From Diploptera punctata (lineage: Eukaryota > Arthropoda > Insecta > Blattodea > Blaberidae): 64,000 nt of DNA. How positions within the stretch are numbered: the first letter of the stretch is position 1; every line of letters begins with the position of its first letter. The stretch spans positions 1 through 64,000 of the forward strand of contig JASPKZ010003423.1 in the NCBI GenBank assembly GCA_030220185.1, given 5' to 3'. The notes under the pieces were generated by a model. The model saw only the letters and a list, made by a program, of their open reading frames with translations. It was not told the DNA's origin and did no database searches. The position numbers were made by a program, and so were the translations under genes. This document shows, in pieces, positions 33,746-44,268 of this stretch.

Positions 33746-35090
33746 CAGGGCAAGTCAAAATGTTGTGCAGGTTTTCAGAAATTTATTATGTGAAATGTAA
33801 TGAACATATAATATCGTGAGACATATTGTATGAAAGGTAAACTCTCAAAGTTTAGTTGTCCACTTCTAAAGTTCCGCGTTCACCCGCAAGATGTCAACAG
33901 CAGAGCAGTAAAGGAAAATGGCGTTGACTGGGGATCAGAAGTCTTTCTGTGTGCTTGATTACCATGTAAACAACTCTGTGACTAGTGTTCAACATTTCCG
34001 TACCAGATACGATAAAGACCCGCCGGATGGGAGATCCATTCGTAAGTGGTACACACAATTTAGGGATTCAGGCTGTATCTGTAAACGAAAATCGACTGGC
34101 CGTCCGTCGACGAGTGAAGAGACAGTCGAACGCGTTCGCACATGCTTCGTGCGGAGTCCACAGAAATCCACCTACCGGGGAGCGACAGAACTTCAACTAC
34201 CACAAAAAACTGTATGGCGGATTCTCCGGAAACGTTTACAGATGAAACCCTACCACTTGCAACTGGTTCAAGCCTTAAAACCCGCCGATTATGCTTTGCG
34301 AGCGTCCTTCTGTGTTGATTTTCTCGCATTAATGGAAGAGAATGAGTTCCATGAGAGGTAGTTTAGTGATGAAGCGACTTTCCACCTTTCAGGAAAAGTG
34401 AATAGACACAATGTAAGGATTTGGGGAACTGGTAACCCCCATGCAACTCTGGAACATCAACGCGATTCTCCGAAAGTGAATGTCTTTTGTGCCATTTCCC
34501 ATGCAAAGGTTTATGGGCCCTTTTTCTTTCATGAACGTACTGTGAACGGACATGTTTTCCTTGATATGCTACAACAATGGCTCCTTCCGCAGCTTGAAGC
34601 GGATAGTCCAGATTTCATTCTGCAGTTGGATGGTGCCCCTCCACATTACCATGGCAGTGTTCGAGACCATTTGAATACGGCTTTACCACAACGCTGGATA
34701 GGCCGTGCATCTCAGGGTGGTGATCAACAACTCATTCATTGGCCACCTCGTTCACCAGATCTAACCCCGTGTGATTTCTTCATGTGGGGTCTTGTAAAGG
34801 ATCATGTTTACGTACCACCACTTCCAACAACACTGCATGAACTGCGTGCCCGCATCACAGCAGCCATTGCTGATATCGACCGCGGACTGCTACAGAAAGT
34901 TTGGCAGGAGATTGAATATCGGCTTGACATCTGTCGTGTAACAAAAGGCGCTCACATAGAACATCTGTGAATATTTAAAAAAAAACTTTGAGAGTTTACC
35001 TTTCATACAATATGTCTCACAATATTATATGTTCATTACATTTCACATAATAAATTTCTGAAAACCTGCACAACATTTTGACTTGCCCTG
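33746..35090 (+). mobile_element. Mariner-superfamily transposon with ~110-bp TIRs
   Basis: Left end 'cagggcaagtcaaaatgttg' (33746) is inverted at the right end (finishing 35090). Near-identical inverted sequence continues to 'taaactctcaaagtt' (about 33855) and 'aactttgagagtttac' (about 34985). TA precedes the left end (33744-33745) and occurs just after the right end (35092-35093), with one extra base. A single long transposase frame lies between the TIRs. Low TIR divergence indicates a fairly recent insertion. Confidence 0.9.
33918..34970 (+). pseudogene. Mariner-type transposase (DUF4817-like HTH + DDE) with one internal TAG
   Basis: One frame of 351 codons runs 33918-34970 and is broken only by TAG at 34359-34361. 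The N-terminal part has an HTH-type 'DPPDGRSIRKWYTQFRDSG' and 'KSTGRPSTSEETVERVR', then 'LQLPQKTVWRILRKRLQMKP' (second HTH). After the stop come 'FSDEATFHLSG' (first catalytic Asp at about 34368), 'FILQLDGAPPHY' (second Asp at about 34629) and 'WPPRSPDLTPCDFFMWG' (third Asp at about 34758). The second and third Asp are about 43 residues apart, unlike classic DD34D mariner. The enzyme would cut and join the element's ends in the nucleus. The premature stop just before the catalytic core makes this copy non-autonomous unless read through. Confidence 0.9.
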
Positions 35091-35379
35091 GTATATGACA
35101 TTTCACATTACAGCACTGCTGTACTTTGTTTCAGTATCCCTTGTTTATCTAAAATAATGTGATAATTCTCCGATTGATACATTGTGAGAAGTCGTAATAA
35201 AATCATACAAATCTCCCAAAGTTTAATTTATCCTAAATTAGTGAAAATTTTAAAACCTTCTTCAAACTTGGCGTTAAATTTTATTTTAGAGTTTAAACTA
35301 AAACGAGACTTTTTACTTGAGACTTCTCTGATTGTTTGGCCATTATGTAATTTTATGTTAAAAAACTCACTAGATCTAT

Positions 35380-35430
35380 CGAACCCGTGACCACGCGGAC
35401 GTAAGCTCTCCATACATCCCTATTCTGCAA
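35380..35430 (-). repeat. LINE 3'-end scrap
   Basis: 'cgcggacgtaagctctccat' and 'acatccctattctg' echo 'gcgcggacataagttctccatacatcccaatcctg' at 63848. About 50 bp only. Confidence 0.4.
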
Positions 35431-35685
35431 TTAATAAACAATGTACTAAATTAAAATATATTTTCAAAAACACTACGTTTGGTAAGTAGAAGAGTTTGCT
35501 GATTTTTATTATAATTTAGAAAACCAATTAAAAATTAACTGTAGTCAATTATAATAAACAAGTGTTATATTGTTACTTTTTTTGTAAAAAAGAGTAAATG
35601 TTTAGGAGATTTATCCCAAAAAGTTATCGGTCAAAAATTATTTTCAACAAAGAATATTGTGAAAATTGATACATCAGTGTGAGAT

Positions 35686-35780
35686 GTTATATATAAAATT
35701 GGAACTATTTAATAATTTAGTTGAGGACGACTGATTTACTAGGTACCAATTTTATATTTAACATCTTATTACATAACATT
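35686..35780. repeat. Penelope-associated inverted repeat, solo copy
   Basis: 'gatgttatatataaaattgg' and 'ccaattttatatttaacatc' form an inverted pair around 'gttgaggacgactgatttac'. The same motif pair bounds the GIY-YIG fragment at 47405-47960. Confidence 0.5.
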
Positions 35781-35814
35781 GCTACATACATTATTTCAAA
35801 AGTGTTGATCAGTG

Positions 35815-36085
35815 TGAGATTTTCAAAGAAATTAAACAAAGAACATGTAAATGGTTTGGACATGTTTTGAGAAGGTAGGATGGAAATGTGGTAAAAATGG
35901 CCGGGAAATATATTCCCCAAGGAATGGCCTAAAGAAGAGGAAGACCCAACATTTCATAGTGAAACACTGTGAGAAGAGATATTGAGCAGCTGGGGGAGAG
36001 TTTGAGTGAACTTAAGCTGCTGCAAAGAATAGAATATGTTGGTTATCTACCATGGAGGCTCGATGCTCCTTACATGACTATGATA
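35815..36085 (+). pseudogene. LINE ORF C-terminal remnant
   Basis: 'CKWFGHVLRR' and 'RRGRP' (the GHVxR..RRGRP signature of LINE ORF ends) appear in broken frames. No N-terminal part. Confidence 0.55.
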
Positions 36086-36194
36086 ACTTTATATATTGTC
36101 CTTAATTCATTTTAGCTTGTATCTAAAAAGTGTTAATATTTACTGTAAGTTTGTTGAGCTATTTTTTGTGTCATTTTATCTTAGGATATATTTA

Positions 36195-36483
36195 ATAAGA
36201 TGAGGTAAAGTGATCTCCCTACAGACCTTAGGAGGCCCTTGGATGAGTAAGAGGTTAAGGCTCCACTTTTGTAGACAATCGGCACTTTGTCAGTTGGGTT
36301 GTCAGCCTTTACTTCCAGAGTAAGCGCCTGGTACTCATTTCCGTTAGAGGCTACTCCAAAGCCAGATGCTGCAAGAAAGTTTGGGTCGGTTAAAAAAATC
36401 CTGTTGCACTGGAACTCGATCCCTCGACCTTCCGGCTGTAGCGTATTGCCTTAACCATCTACGCTATGGCGCGGCGTGTCCAC
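36195..36483 (-). mobile_element. SINE family C
   Basis: Inverted match to 17733: 'aggttaaggctccac', 'gacaatcggcac', 'ctcgatccctcgaccttccgg', and the head complement 'ttaaccatctacgctatggc'. Confidence 0.82.
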
Positions 36484-36628
36484 ATAATCACTTATTAACA
36501 GGTCTGCCCTGCCAAACAAATTCTGTTTGTTGTAATAATTTAATATTACACCACAAATAGCCCATTCCTTGTAGATGGTATTCAAAACAACAATTCTGCA
36601 AGAAATAAAGTTAGTTTTAGTTATTATC

Positions 36629-36801
36629 GCCTCACTATGATGGTTGTCCATTTATATAAAAGCGGGTGCCGCGCGAGATTGCCTGACAATGATTAACATG
36701 AGGAATTATTATAGTGGCGGTAGTCGGCATCTTTGTATTTAATTATATATAGCAGCTGCGGAGAAACAAATCGGGTTGCTGGACAGCCATCATAGTGAGG
36801 C
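36629..36801. mobile_element. Small MITE (173 bp) with 22-bp TIRs
   Basis: Left 'gcctcactatgatggttgtcc' and right inverse of 'gcctcactatgatggctgtcc' (one mismatch). A TATTAT-like 6-mer lies on both sides and may be the target duplication. No ORF; superfamily not assigned. Confidence 0.7.
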
Positions 36802-37196
36802 TATTATACTTAATGAGATATTTATCAATCGCTCAGCAGAATAAGAGGAAGTGTGTATGAATTGCTATTGTTTTTTACAACTAAAATAGCCTATATTTAT
36901 AATGAAATAATTTTGCGACCTCGCTTATATTCATTACAACTCTGCACAGATTGAATAAATGAAGATAGAATGAAATAAAATTTAAAAATGCATACGTTCA
37001 GTGATTTGTAAATAAAGCAATGGTATGGTGCACACTGTACAGCAATACAGAAAAGTAATGCCTTATTTCTGTAGCCATAATGGTTTTCAACTGTTGAAAT
37101 ATTAACAAGTAGGCCTACTGTATGTATGTGCGTACGTAGGCTATATCACCATACCTCCTTCATGGAAACATCGGTGTTCCCATAGTGAGAGTTTCT

Positions 37197-37297
37197 TGAC
37201 CCAGCTAATTTAGTTACGCTTATTTTCCTGCAGATGTCAGTGAGTGGCATGTGGTCAGGACATACCCTCAATGAGACATCTTGTAACAACTAACGTA
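37197..37297 (-). repeat. Short dispersed repeat H, copy 3
   Basis: 'aatttagttacgcttatttt', 'gagtggcatgtggtcaggac' and 'caatgagacatcttgtaac' match copy 2 at 32520. Confidence 0.55.
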
Positions 37298-37314
37298 TTT
37301 CTTGTATAGGAAAG

Positions 37315-37535
37315 GAAGGTTAAATTTTGTTAAGAGCCACTAATTCAGACTTGAGATACTTTTACAAGCACGAAAAGCTTCAGACTCGGGACGCACTGTT
37401 TAAAATCCCTCCCGGAGGACTTGTCACTTTAATTTTTTCATCCTAAAAATCTATTGTCCCCGGTCGATTTGAACCCGCGACTGTTGGGAATACAGGTGAA
37501 GAACGTAACCACTAAACCATTGCAGCCAAATAAAA
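37315..37535 (-). mobile_element. SINE family D
   Basis: 'ttgagatacttttacaagca', 'aattttttcatcctaaaaatc', box B complement 'cgatttgaacccgcgac' and head complement 'gtaaccactaaaccattgc'. Confidence 0.8.
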
Positions 37536-38107
37536 GGACTTTTATATGTAATTTCTTCAAAGAAAATAGGTTTTATAAAATAAAATACACTATGATTTAG
37601 TTTGTAAAACTTACTTTAGGTTACAAATGATCTTTGCTCATATAATTTGGATAATTTAAAATCAGCCATTAAAATATACAGAAATATTAAATTCTTCAAT
37701 GAACAGTTTTGCTACTAGGCCTACATGTCTCTCATCGTACGTGGCAGTATTATCTAGTACAGAGGTGGATGAGCAAAATGAACGGGTGTGACTGTATAAA
37801 GGAAGCTTAAGCTCCCAGGTGTCATTGGATACCTTTCCCTTTTACTAAGAGTTCACTCCATAAAGGAGAGTGGAGTTCCATAATCACCCTATAAGTATGC
37901 AGGTCTGCTGGAATCACCTCCATGCTCGGCTCCTTGCCCATACACAGCACTCTCGCATAATTGGCATCGTACACTCAGTGCTTCCTGTAAGTGATCCTCC
38001 TTCAAATATGTACTTAATCTTCAAAAAGCAATACCTGTATTTTCAGTAAATCATGTCACTTCTTGCAAGAAAATAAATGTAATTTACATTTTCTAATATG
38101 TATTGTA

Positions 38108-38440
38108 TACTAAGCTAATATTCGGCGTGCGTTGATACACCTAAATAAATGAAATGTGTTTTTATGTTTAGTTGAGTAAGTAAAAAGAATAAATTTATAT
38201 CGCAATTACCCAGCGTTGCCCTGATATCTACTTATCCCGATCTTCTTGGCATTAATGAGCTGAAAGACAAAAAATGGTTATTGTGAGTTATCCGTAAAAG
38301 ATAGACATATGCTGTTGCGGAGTTTCTTGTGTTTTTTTTTTTTGAGATATTCAATTCTGTGTACATTAATTTGATGTATTTGTTATGGTTTAAGCAGCGT
38401 GAACCATTTAAACATCCGAAAAACGACTTTTTAGTGAACA
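38108..38440 (-). mobile_element. Helitron-like 3' part
   Basis: Minus strand: the repeated unit ('ttaaatggttcacgctgctt', 'aatgtacacagaattgaata', 'ttggcattaatgagctgaaa') and the 3' end complement 'aagctaatattcggcgtgcg'. Matches 4370-5373. The 5' side is replaced by the Penelope-like palindrome from 38447. Confidence 0.65.
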
Positions 38441-38459
38441 TATATATAATTAAATTAAT

Positions 38460-38927
38460 GTTTTTATTACCTCACCTCATATCCTTTTTCTTCTATACTG
38501 CAGTTTCGGAGCTTATCTCCATCGTCAGTAGCCTCTGGTCGACCGGTGTTATGTCGTTTCTTGGCGGTTTCCTTCTTACTTCTATCGGTGGACCGATGAA
38601 CCTCTGGATCAGGTCAAAATTTGCGGGAGTTTCAAAATTCATGAGTTTGTCTTTTTTGTTTTTTTGGATATGGAATTTTTTCCCAGACTGTGAGTTCCTT
38701 TAGTTTATCTGTTTGTTTGATTAGGCTACCTTATGTATCAATTAAATGTTTTTCAGACCAAGCATGGGCTGCTACTGCTGACTTGTCCACTTCACCCTTT
38801 TTTACATTTCTAAGGCGTTCCTTCAATCTAGTTTTTAAATGTCTTTTTGTTTTTCCTATATAGATTTTGTCGCAATCTTGACATTTGATCTGATATATTC
38901 CTGATTTATATCCTTCTCCAACAAAAA
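38460..38927 (-). pseudogene. GIY-YIG endonuclease fragment of a Penelope-like element (left arm)
   Basis: Minus strand: 'YKSGIYQIKCQDCDKIYIGK', 'TKRHLKTRLKERLRNVKKG', 'KSAVAAHAWSEKHLID', then stops. Both GIY and YIG are present, together with the CxxC-like 'KCQDCDK' spacer typical of Penelope endonucleases. This domain nicks DNA to prime integration. The upstream RT domain is absent. Confidence 0.85.
38494..38528 (-). ncRNA. Hammerhead-ribozyme-like motif (left arm)
   Basis: Minus strand: CTGACGA (core CUGANGA), stem II 'ggagataagctcc', then GAAA followed by 'ctgcagta' (very short stem III and a GUA-type cleavage triplet). Penelope-like elements are known to carry such minimal hammerheads in their terminal repeats. 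Core residues are intact; stem I was not modelled. Confidence 0.65.
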
Positions 38928-38935
38928 TGAAAAAA

Positions 38936-39405
38936 TTGGAGAAGAATATAAATCAGGAATATATCAGATCAAATGTCAAGATTGCGACAAAATCTGTATA
39001 GGAAAAACAAAAAGAAATTTAAAAACTAGATTGAAGGAACACCTTAGAAATGTAAAAAAAGGGTGAAGTGGACAAGTCAGCAGTAGCAGCCCATGCTTGG
39101 TCTGAAAAACATTTAATTGATACATAAGGTAGCCTAATCAAACAAACAGATAAACTAAAGGAACTCACAGTCTGGGGAAAAAATCCATATCCAAAAAAAC
39201 AAAAAAGACAAACTCATGAATTTTGAAACTCCCGCAAATTTTGACCTGATCCAGAGGTTCATCGGTCCACCGATAGAAGTAAGAAGGAAACCGCCAAGAA
39301 ACGACATAACACCGGTCGACCAGAGGCTACTGACGATGGAGATAAGCTCCGAAACTGCAGTATAGAAGAAAAAGGATATGAGGTGAGGTAATAAAAACAT
39401 TAATT
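38936..39405 (+). pseudogene. GIY-YIG endonuclease fragment (right arm)
   Basis: Plus-strand copy of the left arm: 'YKSGIYQIKCQDCDKICIGK', 'TKRNLKTRLKEHLRNVKKG'. The YIG tyrosine is Cys here (tgt for tat), so the two arms have diverged at a catalytic residue. A frameshift or stop follows 'VKKG'. Confidence 0.82.
39330..39364 (+). ncRNA. Hammerhead-ribozyme-like motif (right arm)
   Basis: CTGACGA, stem II 'ggagataagctcc', GAAA, 'ctgcagtatag'. Identical to the left-arm motif, on the opposite strand. Confidence 0.65.
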
Positions 39406-39448
39406 TAATCATTAAATTAAACCTCATAGTGTTCTTTCCCTGTGAAAG

Positions 39449-39476
39449 TTATATATATATATATATATATATATAT
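39449..39476. repeat. (AT)n microsatellite
   Basis: Pure AT run. Confidence 0.9.
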
Positions 39477-39884
39477 TAGCTTACTGTATTTACGGTAATG
39501 TGTTATATGTGTTATTATACGTTAATTGTTTCGAAAAATGTTCTAAGTGATGGTAAAAACCTCTATTAGTTTTTCAGTCTATAAAGGACAGTCAGAATCA
39601 CAAATCTATAGAGATCTATGCATAAGATCTTTTGTAATTAAATTATTTAAATCTCTTTTCTACAGCCAAATTGCATTTGTCTTTTTTATCAGCTTTGACC
39701 GATTGTTTACATATCACCACAATGTAATAATGTAAATATCAATATAAGAATATGGATAAAAAAAGGAGAAACAAATTTATACTCCCCCAGAAAATGGATT
39801 TATGAATAAGATATTCTCCCGATACGTTTAGATCCGAGTTCAACCTCCATCGGCATGAAGGTTAGTGAGAAAGGGTAATAAATA

Positions 39885-40260
39885 AAATGTCCAAAACAAC
39901 CGATATTAGTGCCAAATCCATAGTTTTCGGGATTGCTAAGGCATTTGGTGACAGTTCCGATTATTCTATTTAAGACCAATTTGACCCCTAGCTTTCTTAG
40001 GCGAGTCGGGGGGGGTAACATGTACAAATAATAAATAAAATACCTATATTAGTATCGAATCAATGGTTTTAGATATAGCTGAGATAGATGGTGAACCCTC
40101 ATCAAGCACAGGTGGTAAGAAGTTGTGGAAAATAAAATGTCTAAATGACCGAGATCAGTATTAAATAATACATAGTTTACTGTGTCCTTAAACTGATTGG
40201 TGACAAGAATTTGGGATAAATAAATATCAGTGCAAATCCGGGTAATCAGATAGTAAAAAA
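39885..40260. repeat. Degenerate tandem repeat, Helitron-like
   Basis: Three loosely similar units starting near 39889 ('aaatgtccaaaacaaccgat'), 40037 ('aaatacctatattagtatcg') and 40134 ('aaatgtctaaatgaccgag'), each followed by a 'ccatagttttcggg'-like block and two of them by 'ttggtgaca'. Related to 51745-51895. Confidence 0.4.
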
Positions 40261-40621
40261 TAGGCCTATGAATGGTGATTGAGGAATATATTATGGCTAT
40301 GTTAGAATGTAGATGGTTCTTACAAAATGCATTGCTTACTTAATTATCGCACAATTTTACTTGACAAGCCGGTTTTAATGGGCCTGCATAATCAGAGAAC
40401 ACGTGAGCAGAAAACAATAAGATAAAAGCAACTCCATATTCGTACCTTCACTCGTTTCCATTAATGCAAGGTTTGGTATGTCCATTCAAAACTATTCGAA
40501 AACGATTGCACTTAAATTCAATTTCAGTTTTATTTCAACGCATTCTTTTCATGAAATCTTAATAATGTAAAATATCATGCTATACACGATCCACTAATTA
40601 GGCGCAATTGAAAGAACACAT

Positions 40622-40700
40622 TTTTATAACGAGTTAGCTCAGACAGTAACGTTTCAGACTGGTAATCCGGGATGTCTCGAGTTCAAATTCCACGACGTAA
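40622..40700 (+). mobile_element. tRNA-like pseudogene or SINE head
   Basis: 'gagttagctcagacagtaac' (D-arm/box A-like), 'cagactggtaatccgg' (anticodon-arm-like) and 'gagttcaaattcc' (box B). No closing acceptor stem, so probably not a functional tRNA. Confidence 0.45.
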
Positions 40701-40858
40701 AATGCATGCTTTTTTTACCTCCCTCAATCATCAAGGCATATAGGCTACTCCTTTCAAATTCTATTATCGCGATAAAGTTCACTATTATTAACATTTAATA
40801 TTTAAATAAAATGTATTTCAGAGAACATATAGAAGATGCATTTACACACAACAATTAG

Positions 40859-41045
40859 GTCCACCGCTGTGGTCTTGGGGTAGCGTGCTGCCTTGTCACG
40901 CAGCGGATCCGGGTTCGATCCCCGGTCGGGACAGTTTTTCTGGGTGAGGTTATTATCGGCGTTTTTTCTCACCTGTAAGACAAATGTCAGGAAAACTTTA
41001 AGGCCCAAACGGTCTCCGAAATCATATGCCCATCGCAATCATCAT
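40859..41045 (+). mobile_element. SINE family A, 3'-truncated
   Basis: Head 'gtccaccgctgtggtcttgg' and box B 'gggttcgatcccc', body to 'cggtctccgaaatcatatgcc'. After that unrelated sequence begins (41045-41250, with 'gactctcctggcgcaccatt'). Confidence 0.85.
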
Positions 41046-41317
41046 AATTCATATTCATCTTAGGTTAAGCTTAGGATTAGGGACTCTCCTGGCGCACCAT
41101 TATCATCATCATCACCCATCATATCAACGGGGCAACGTAACCCCGCCTTCCAGGCACCCCAACCTCAGAAGTGGGTTACAAGTACGCCATGCCAGGAGAG
41201 AAACCAGGAATGTCAAAAGACAACCTGGGGCATTTGAAAAAAAAAGCAAATCTAGATACACTAATTTTTTTTAGTTACATTATAATCGTATTTTTGGTGC
41301 GGATGTCAATATGTGTG

Positions 41318-41415
41318 TCCATCGCCGTGGCGTAGCCGAAAGAGTCCCTATCTTCTACTCCGGTGACCCCGGTTCGATTCTCTGCGGGGTAGGGGATTTT
41401 AAATCTCCACCTTGG
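41318..41415 (+). mobile_element. SINE family F head (tRNA-like)
   Basis: 'ccatcgccgtggcgtagccg' (box A) and 'cccggttcgattctc' (box B), then 'ggggattttaaatctccacc'. Only one copy in the window. Confidence 0.5.
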
Positions 41416-41489
41416 GTCTGGATGTGGGTCCTGTCTTTGTGTTTATATATGAGAATAAAATAAAGTTAACTATAATAATTTTCAATAAT

Positions 41490-41830
41490 TCCATGGCGCG
41501 ACATGCCTAGAAGGCCCTTAGCCTACCATATGGCTGCTGGCCTCACATTCACATGTGTCAATGACAGAGGTAGATGATCATCTAGCCAGTGTAGGGGTGA
41601 CATGTGGTCAGTATGACGAGTCCCCTAGCGGTTATAGCTTGTCTTTTCAACCTGGAGCCGCTACTTATTGTAGCTACCCAAATGCCTCACGATGCTGGGT
41701 GAGCACCGGTCCCATACTGGCCGGAATACCATGTGAAAATTTCTTCCCCCATAGAGACTCGAACCAACGCAAGTCCCGTAGCTCTGCGCCAAGGTTTCCT
41801 GTCTTAACTACTCGGCTACGGCGCGGGACA
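41490..41830 (-). mobile_element. SINE family B, full copy
   Basis: From 'ccatggcgcgacatgcctag' to 'actcggctacggcgcgggac'. On the minus strand it has box A 'tagccgagtagttaagac' and box B-like 'ggttcgagtc'. The best B copy together with 51145. Confidence 0.88.
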
Positions 41831-42494
41831 AAATGAAGTTAACAAAAAAAGGTAAAACAAGAAGGAAAAACAGTGTAAACAAAAAAATATATAAATTGAG
41901 AGTCTCTCTGTAGTCTCAGGACATCAAAACAACCTCGTATTGCAATGATCGCATGCTCCATCACGGCAGAGGCTTGTGAATTGTTCATGTGGGGAAATTA
42001 ATTCAGAAGTTATCAGTTCAATGTCAGAGAGATGTTTGACCCGTCAGAGAAACTTTATATTGAAAGGCCTGGTAAGATTCCCAGATTAATCTTCGCGATG
42101 CGAAGAAACAAACTAGAGATACGTTACTTCAATAAAATAAAAAATGCATTGAAAATCAAGCCTCTAGTTCAATATCTTGGCCATGAAACAGATAATAACA
42201 GTAAGCTATTGAATTATTTTAATCAGTATTATTTATTTATATTCTAATGATTGTACTTTGATTAATTTATAGGTTTCAATCGTCATTTAATCATTTATTT
42301 TATCCTTTAATAAATCGTAGAGTAGAGCTAATTATTGTTGTAGGAAGAGAGGTAATTCCTTAATAATTTTAACGAAACTCTGTAACAGCTCTGGCCATTA
42401 CTGTCGCGATTTAAATTTAGCGTCTAAAAATCTTATGAAAAGTACAAAGAAAAAAGGTGAAATAATAATCAAACCTAAAGACTTGGTCTTCTAT

Positions 42495-42620
42495 TTCGGG
42501 ACTGAGGTTATTTTACGTTCCGTAAATGTACAACACGGGATCCACGGCTTTCCTTTCCTTCGGGATAGTTACACTCAGGATTTTTACTCCCTTAAAAATT
42601 CATCGTCTCCGGCCGGGGAA
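42495..42620 (-). mobile_element. SINE family D, partial
   Basis: 'gaggttattttacgttccg', 'gggatccacggctttcc' and 'aaaaattcatcgtctccggc' resemble the D body; the head is lost. Confidence 0.5.
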
Positions 42621-43179
42621 GACACAATAGGATCATTTCTGATCAGAATTCTTTAAAAAATATATTGAATTGCCTACTTTTGTTTAGAACACTATTCTAT
42701 TTACAGAAAGAAAATATTTACATAGCCTATAAGATGTCAAAATATAGTTAAAGATGACAAAATATTATGCTAATGCTATTTTCTCGGGTAAAGATAGTAA
42801 GGGTTTAACGTAGGTCTATTACCCTGTAAGAAGTATGGGATTGGCGTCTCTCCATGTTCCTTATTAAAACTTTAGCATAAAGTGTCAAATACAAACACTT
42901 CCCAAATGATTTTTGTACCAAATGTTGACATGTTACTGTTTAAAAACCTACCAGCATTCTTAGAATGCACGCTGCATCATTTTCTGAATACAAATGTTCA
43001 CAAATCAGATTAAGCTTAGAAAATACTTTAGCTTGTTTGTAATAAAGTTTACAGGTTAGAAAAGTAACATCTCAGCTGTAAGAGCACTGTCATAGATTCT
43101 CAAATAGTATCAGTATTTTACTCTACTTTGATCAGTGATACGAATCTTGCATTTAGCTTCATACAAATTCTCAAATATA

Positions 43180-44268
43180 TCTAATAATATAAAAATGTTT
43201 GTTCGTTCGTACATTATGCGCGGCCATACCGTTGATCCGATTGTGATGGGGCTTTTTGCAAAATCTTCAGGAGATTCCCGGGATGAACATAGGCTATAAG
43301 AGAATTGCGATACTCAACTCCTACACCCTTAAAATCGCCATTTATACTGGAAAACGTGAAAAAAAACCCTTTGGACGCTTAAATGGCTTACGCTGCCTAA
43401 ATCATAACAAATACACAAAATTAATGTACACAGAATTGAATATCTCAAAAAGCTCTACAAACAGTCCGCGACAGTACATGTTTATCTCTTACGGATAACT
43501 CATAATAACCATTTTTGTCTTTCATTGATGCCAAGAAGATCAATACAAGTACGTAGATTCCTGTGCAAGCATAGCAGCACATGGCGGATATTCTTTTACG
43601 AATAACTCACAATAACGTATTTTGTCTTTTAGCTCAATTACGCCAAGAAGATCGAGATAAGTAGATTCCCGGTCAACACTGAGTAATCAACACGGGGAAT
43701 CTTAAAATAATTACAAGCCATCCATAGTAATTGTGCCCGAAGGCAGATCCTTCACTGCAATCATAACTTTTTCATGCTATGCTTGCAGCTTTAATAGGGA
43801 ATTGTAGGTGTGGTAGCTTCCCGTTGCTTTCCACACCGGTGAAGGATAATGATGATGATAAGGATGGCCATAAGTTTTCCTGACATTTGTCTTACAGGTG
43901 AGGAAAAACCCCGATAAAAAACTCACCTAGAAAAACTGTCCCGACCGGGGATCGAACCCAGGCCGGCTGCTTGACAAGGCAGCACGCTACCTCGAGACCA
44001 CAGTGGTGAACATAATTACGATATAGACTACTTTTATAAATATTTTTCATTTTACTTATTCAACTAATCATAAGAAGTACATTAATTTTTGTCTTTGAGC
44101 ACATTTATGCCAAGAAGAGCGTGTTAAGTAGATTCCCGGACAACGCCGGGTAATCAGCACGGGGTATCTAAAAAACAATTTTATAATTTTTTTTCCTTTT
44201 ACTTATTCAACTAAACATAGAAGCACGTTAATTTTAATTTATTTAGGCGCACGCCGGGTATTAGCTAT
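43180..44268 (+). mobile_element. Helitron-like element with a nested SINE
   Basis: 5' 'aatataaaaatgtttgttcg', 'atgcgcggccataccgttga', then the same unit as 4423-4772, a second partial unit, and the 3' end 'ggcgcacgccgggtattagct' finishing near 44268 (CTA rather than CTAG). SINE A at 43717-44014 interrupts it, so the Helitron is older than that SINE. Confidence 0.7.
43717..44014 (-). mobile_element. SINE family A nested in a Helitron
   Basis: From 'ccatccatagtaattgtgcc' to 'gaccacagtggtgaac'. Box B complement 'ggggatcgaaccc' intact. Confidence 0.9.

Larger units (their letters stand above)
38447..39405. mobile_element. Penelope-like element fragments in a head-to-head palindrome
   Basis: 38450-38920 is the inverted copy of 38936-39405 with few mismatches; the central spacer is about 15 bp ('caaaaatgaaaaaa'). 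Each arm carries the 3' part of a Penelope-like ORF encoding a GIY-YIG endonuclease, followed by a hammerhead-like motif. The two ORF pieces point away from the centre. Inverted partial copies are a known feature of Penelope-like elements. Confidence 0.85.

Noticed and set aside
35686..35780. Hammerhead ribozyme suggested by 'gttgaggacgactgattt'
   Set aside because: No GAAA segment with stem II spacing could be found, so the core is incomplete.
40622..40700. Possible functional tRNA (Thr-like anticodon region)
   Set aside because: D-arm and box B look right, but I could not pair an acceptor stem; more likely a tRNA-derived repeat.
42032..42247. 71-codon frame with a protein-like start
   Set aside because: No motif recognised, ends in AT-rich sequence, single occurrence.
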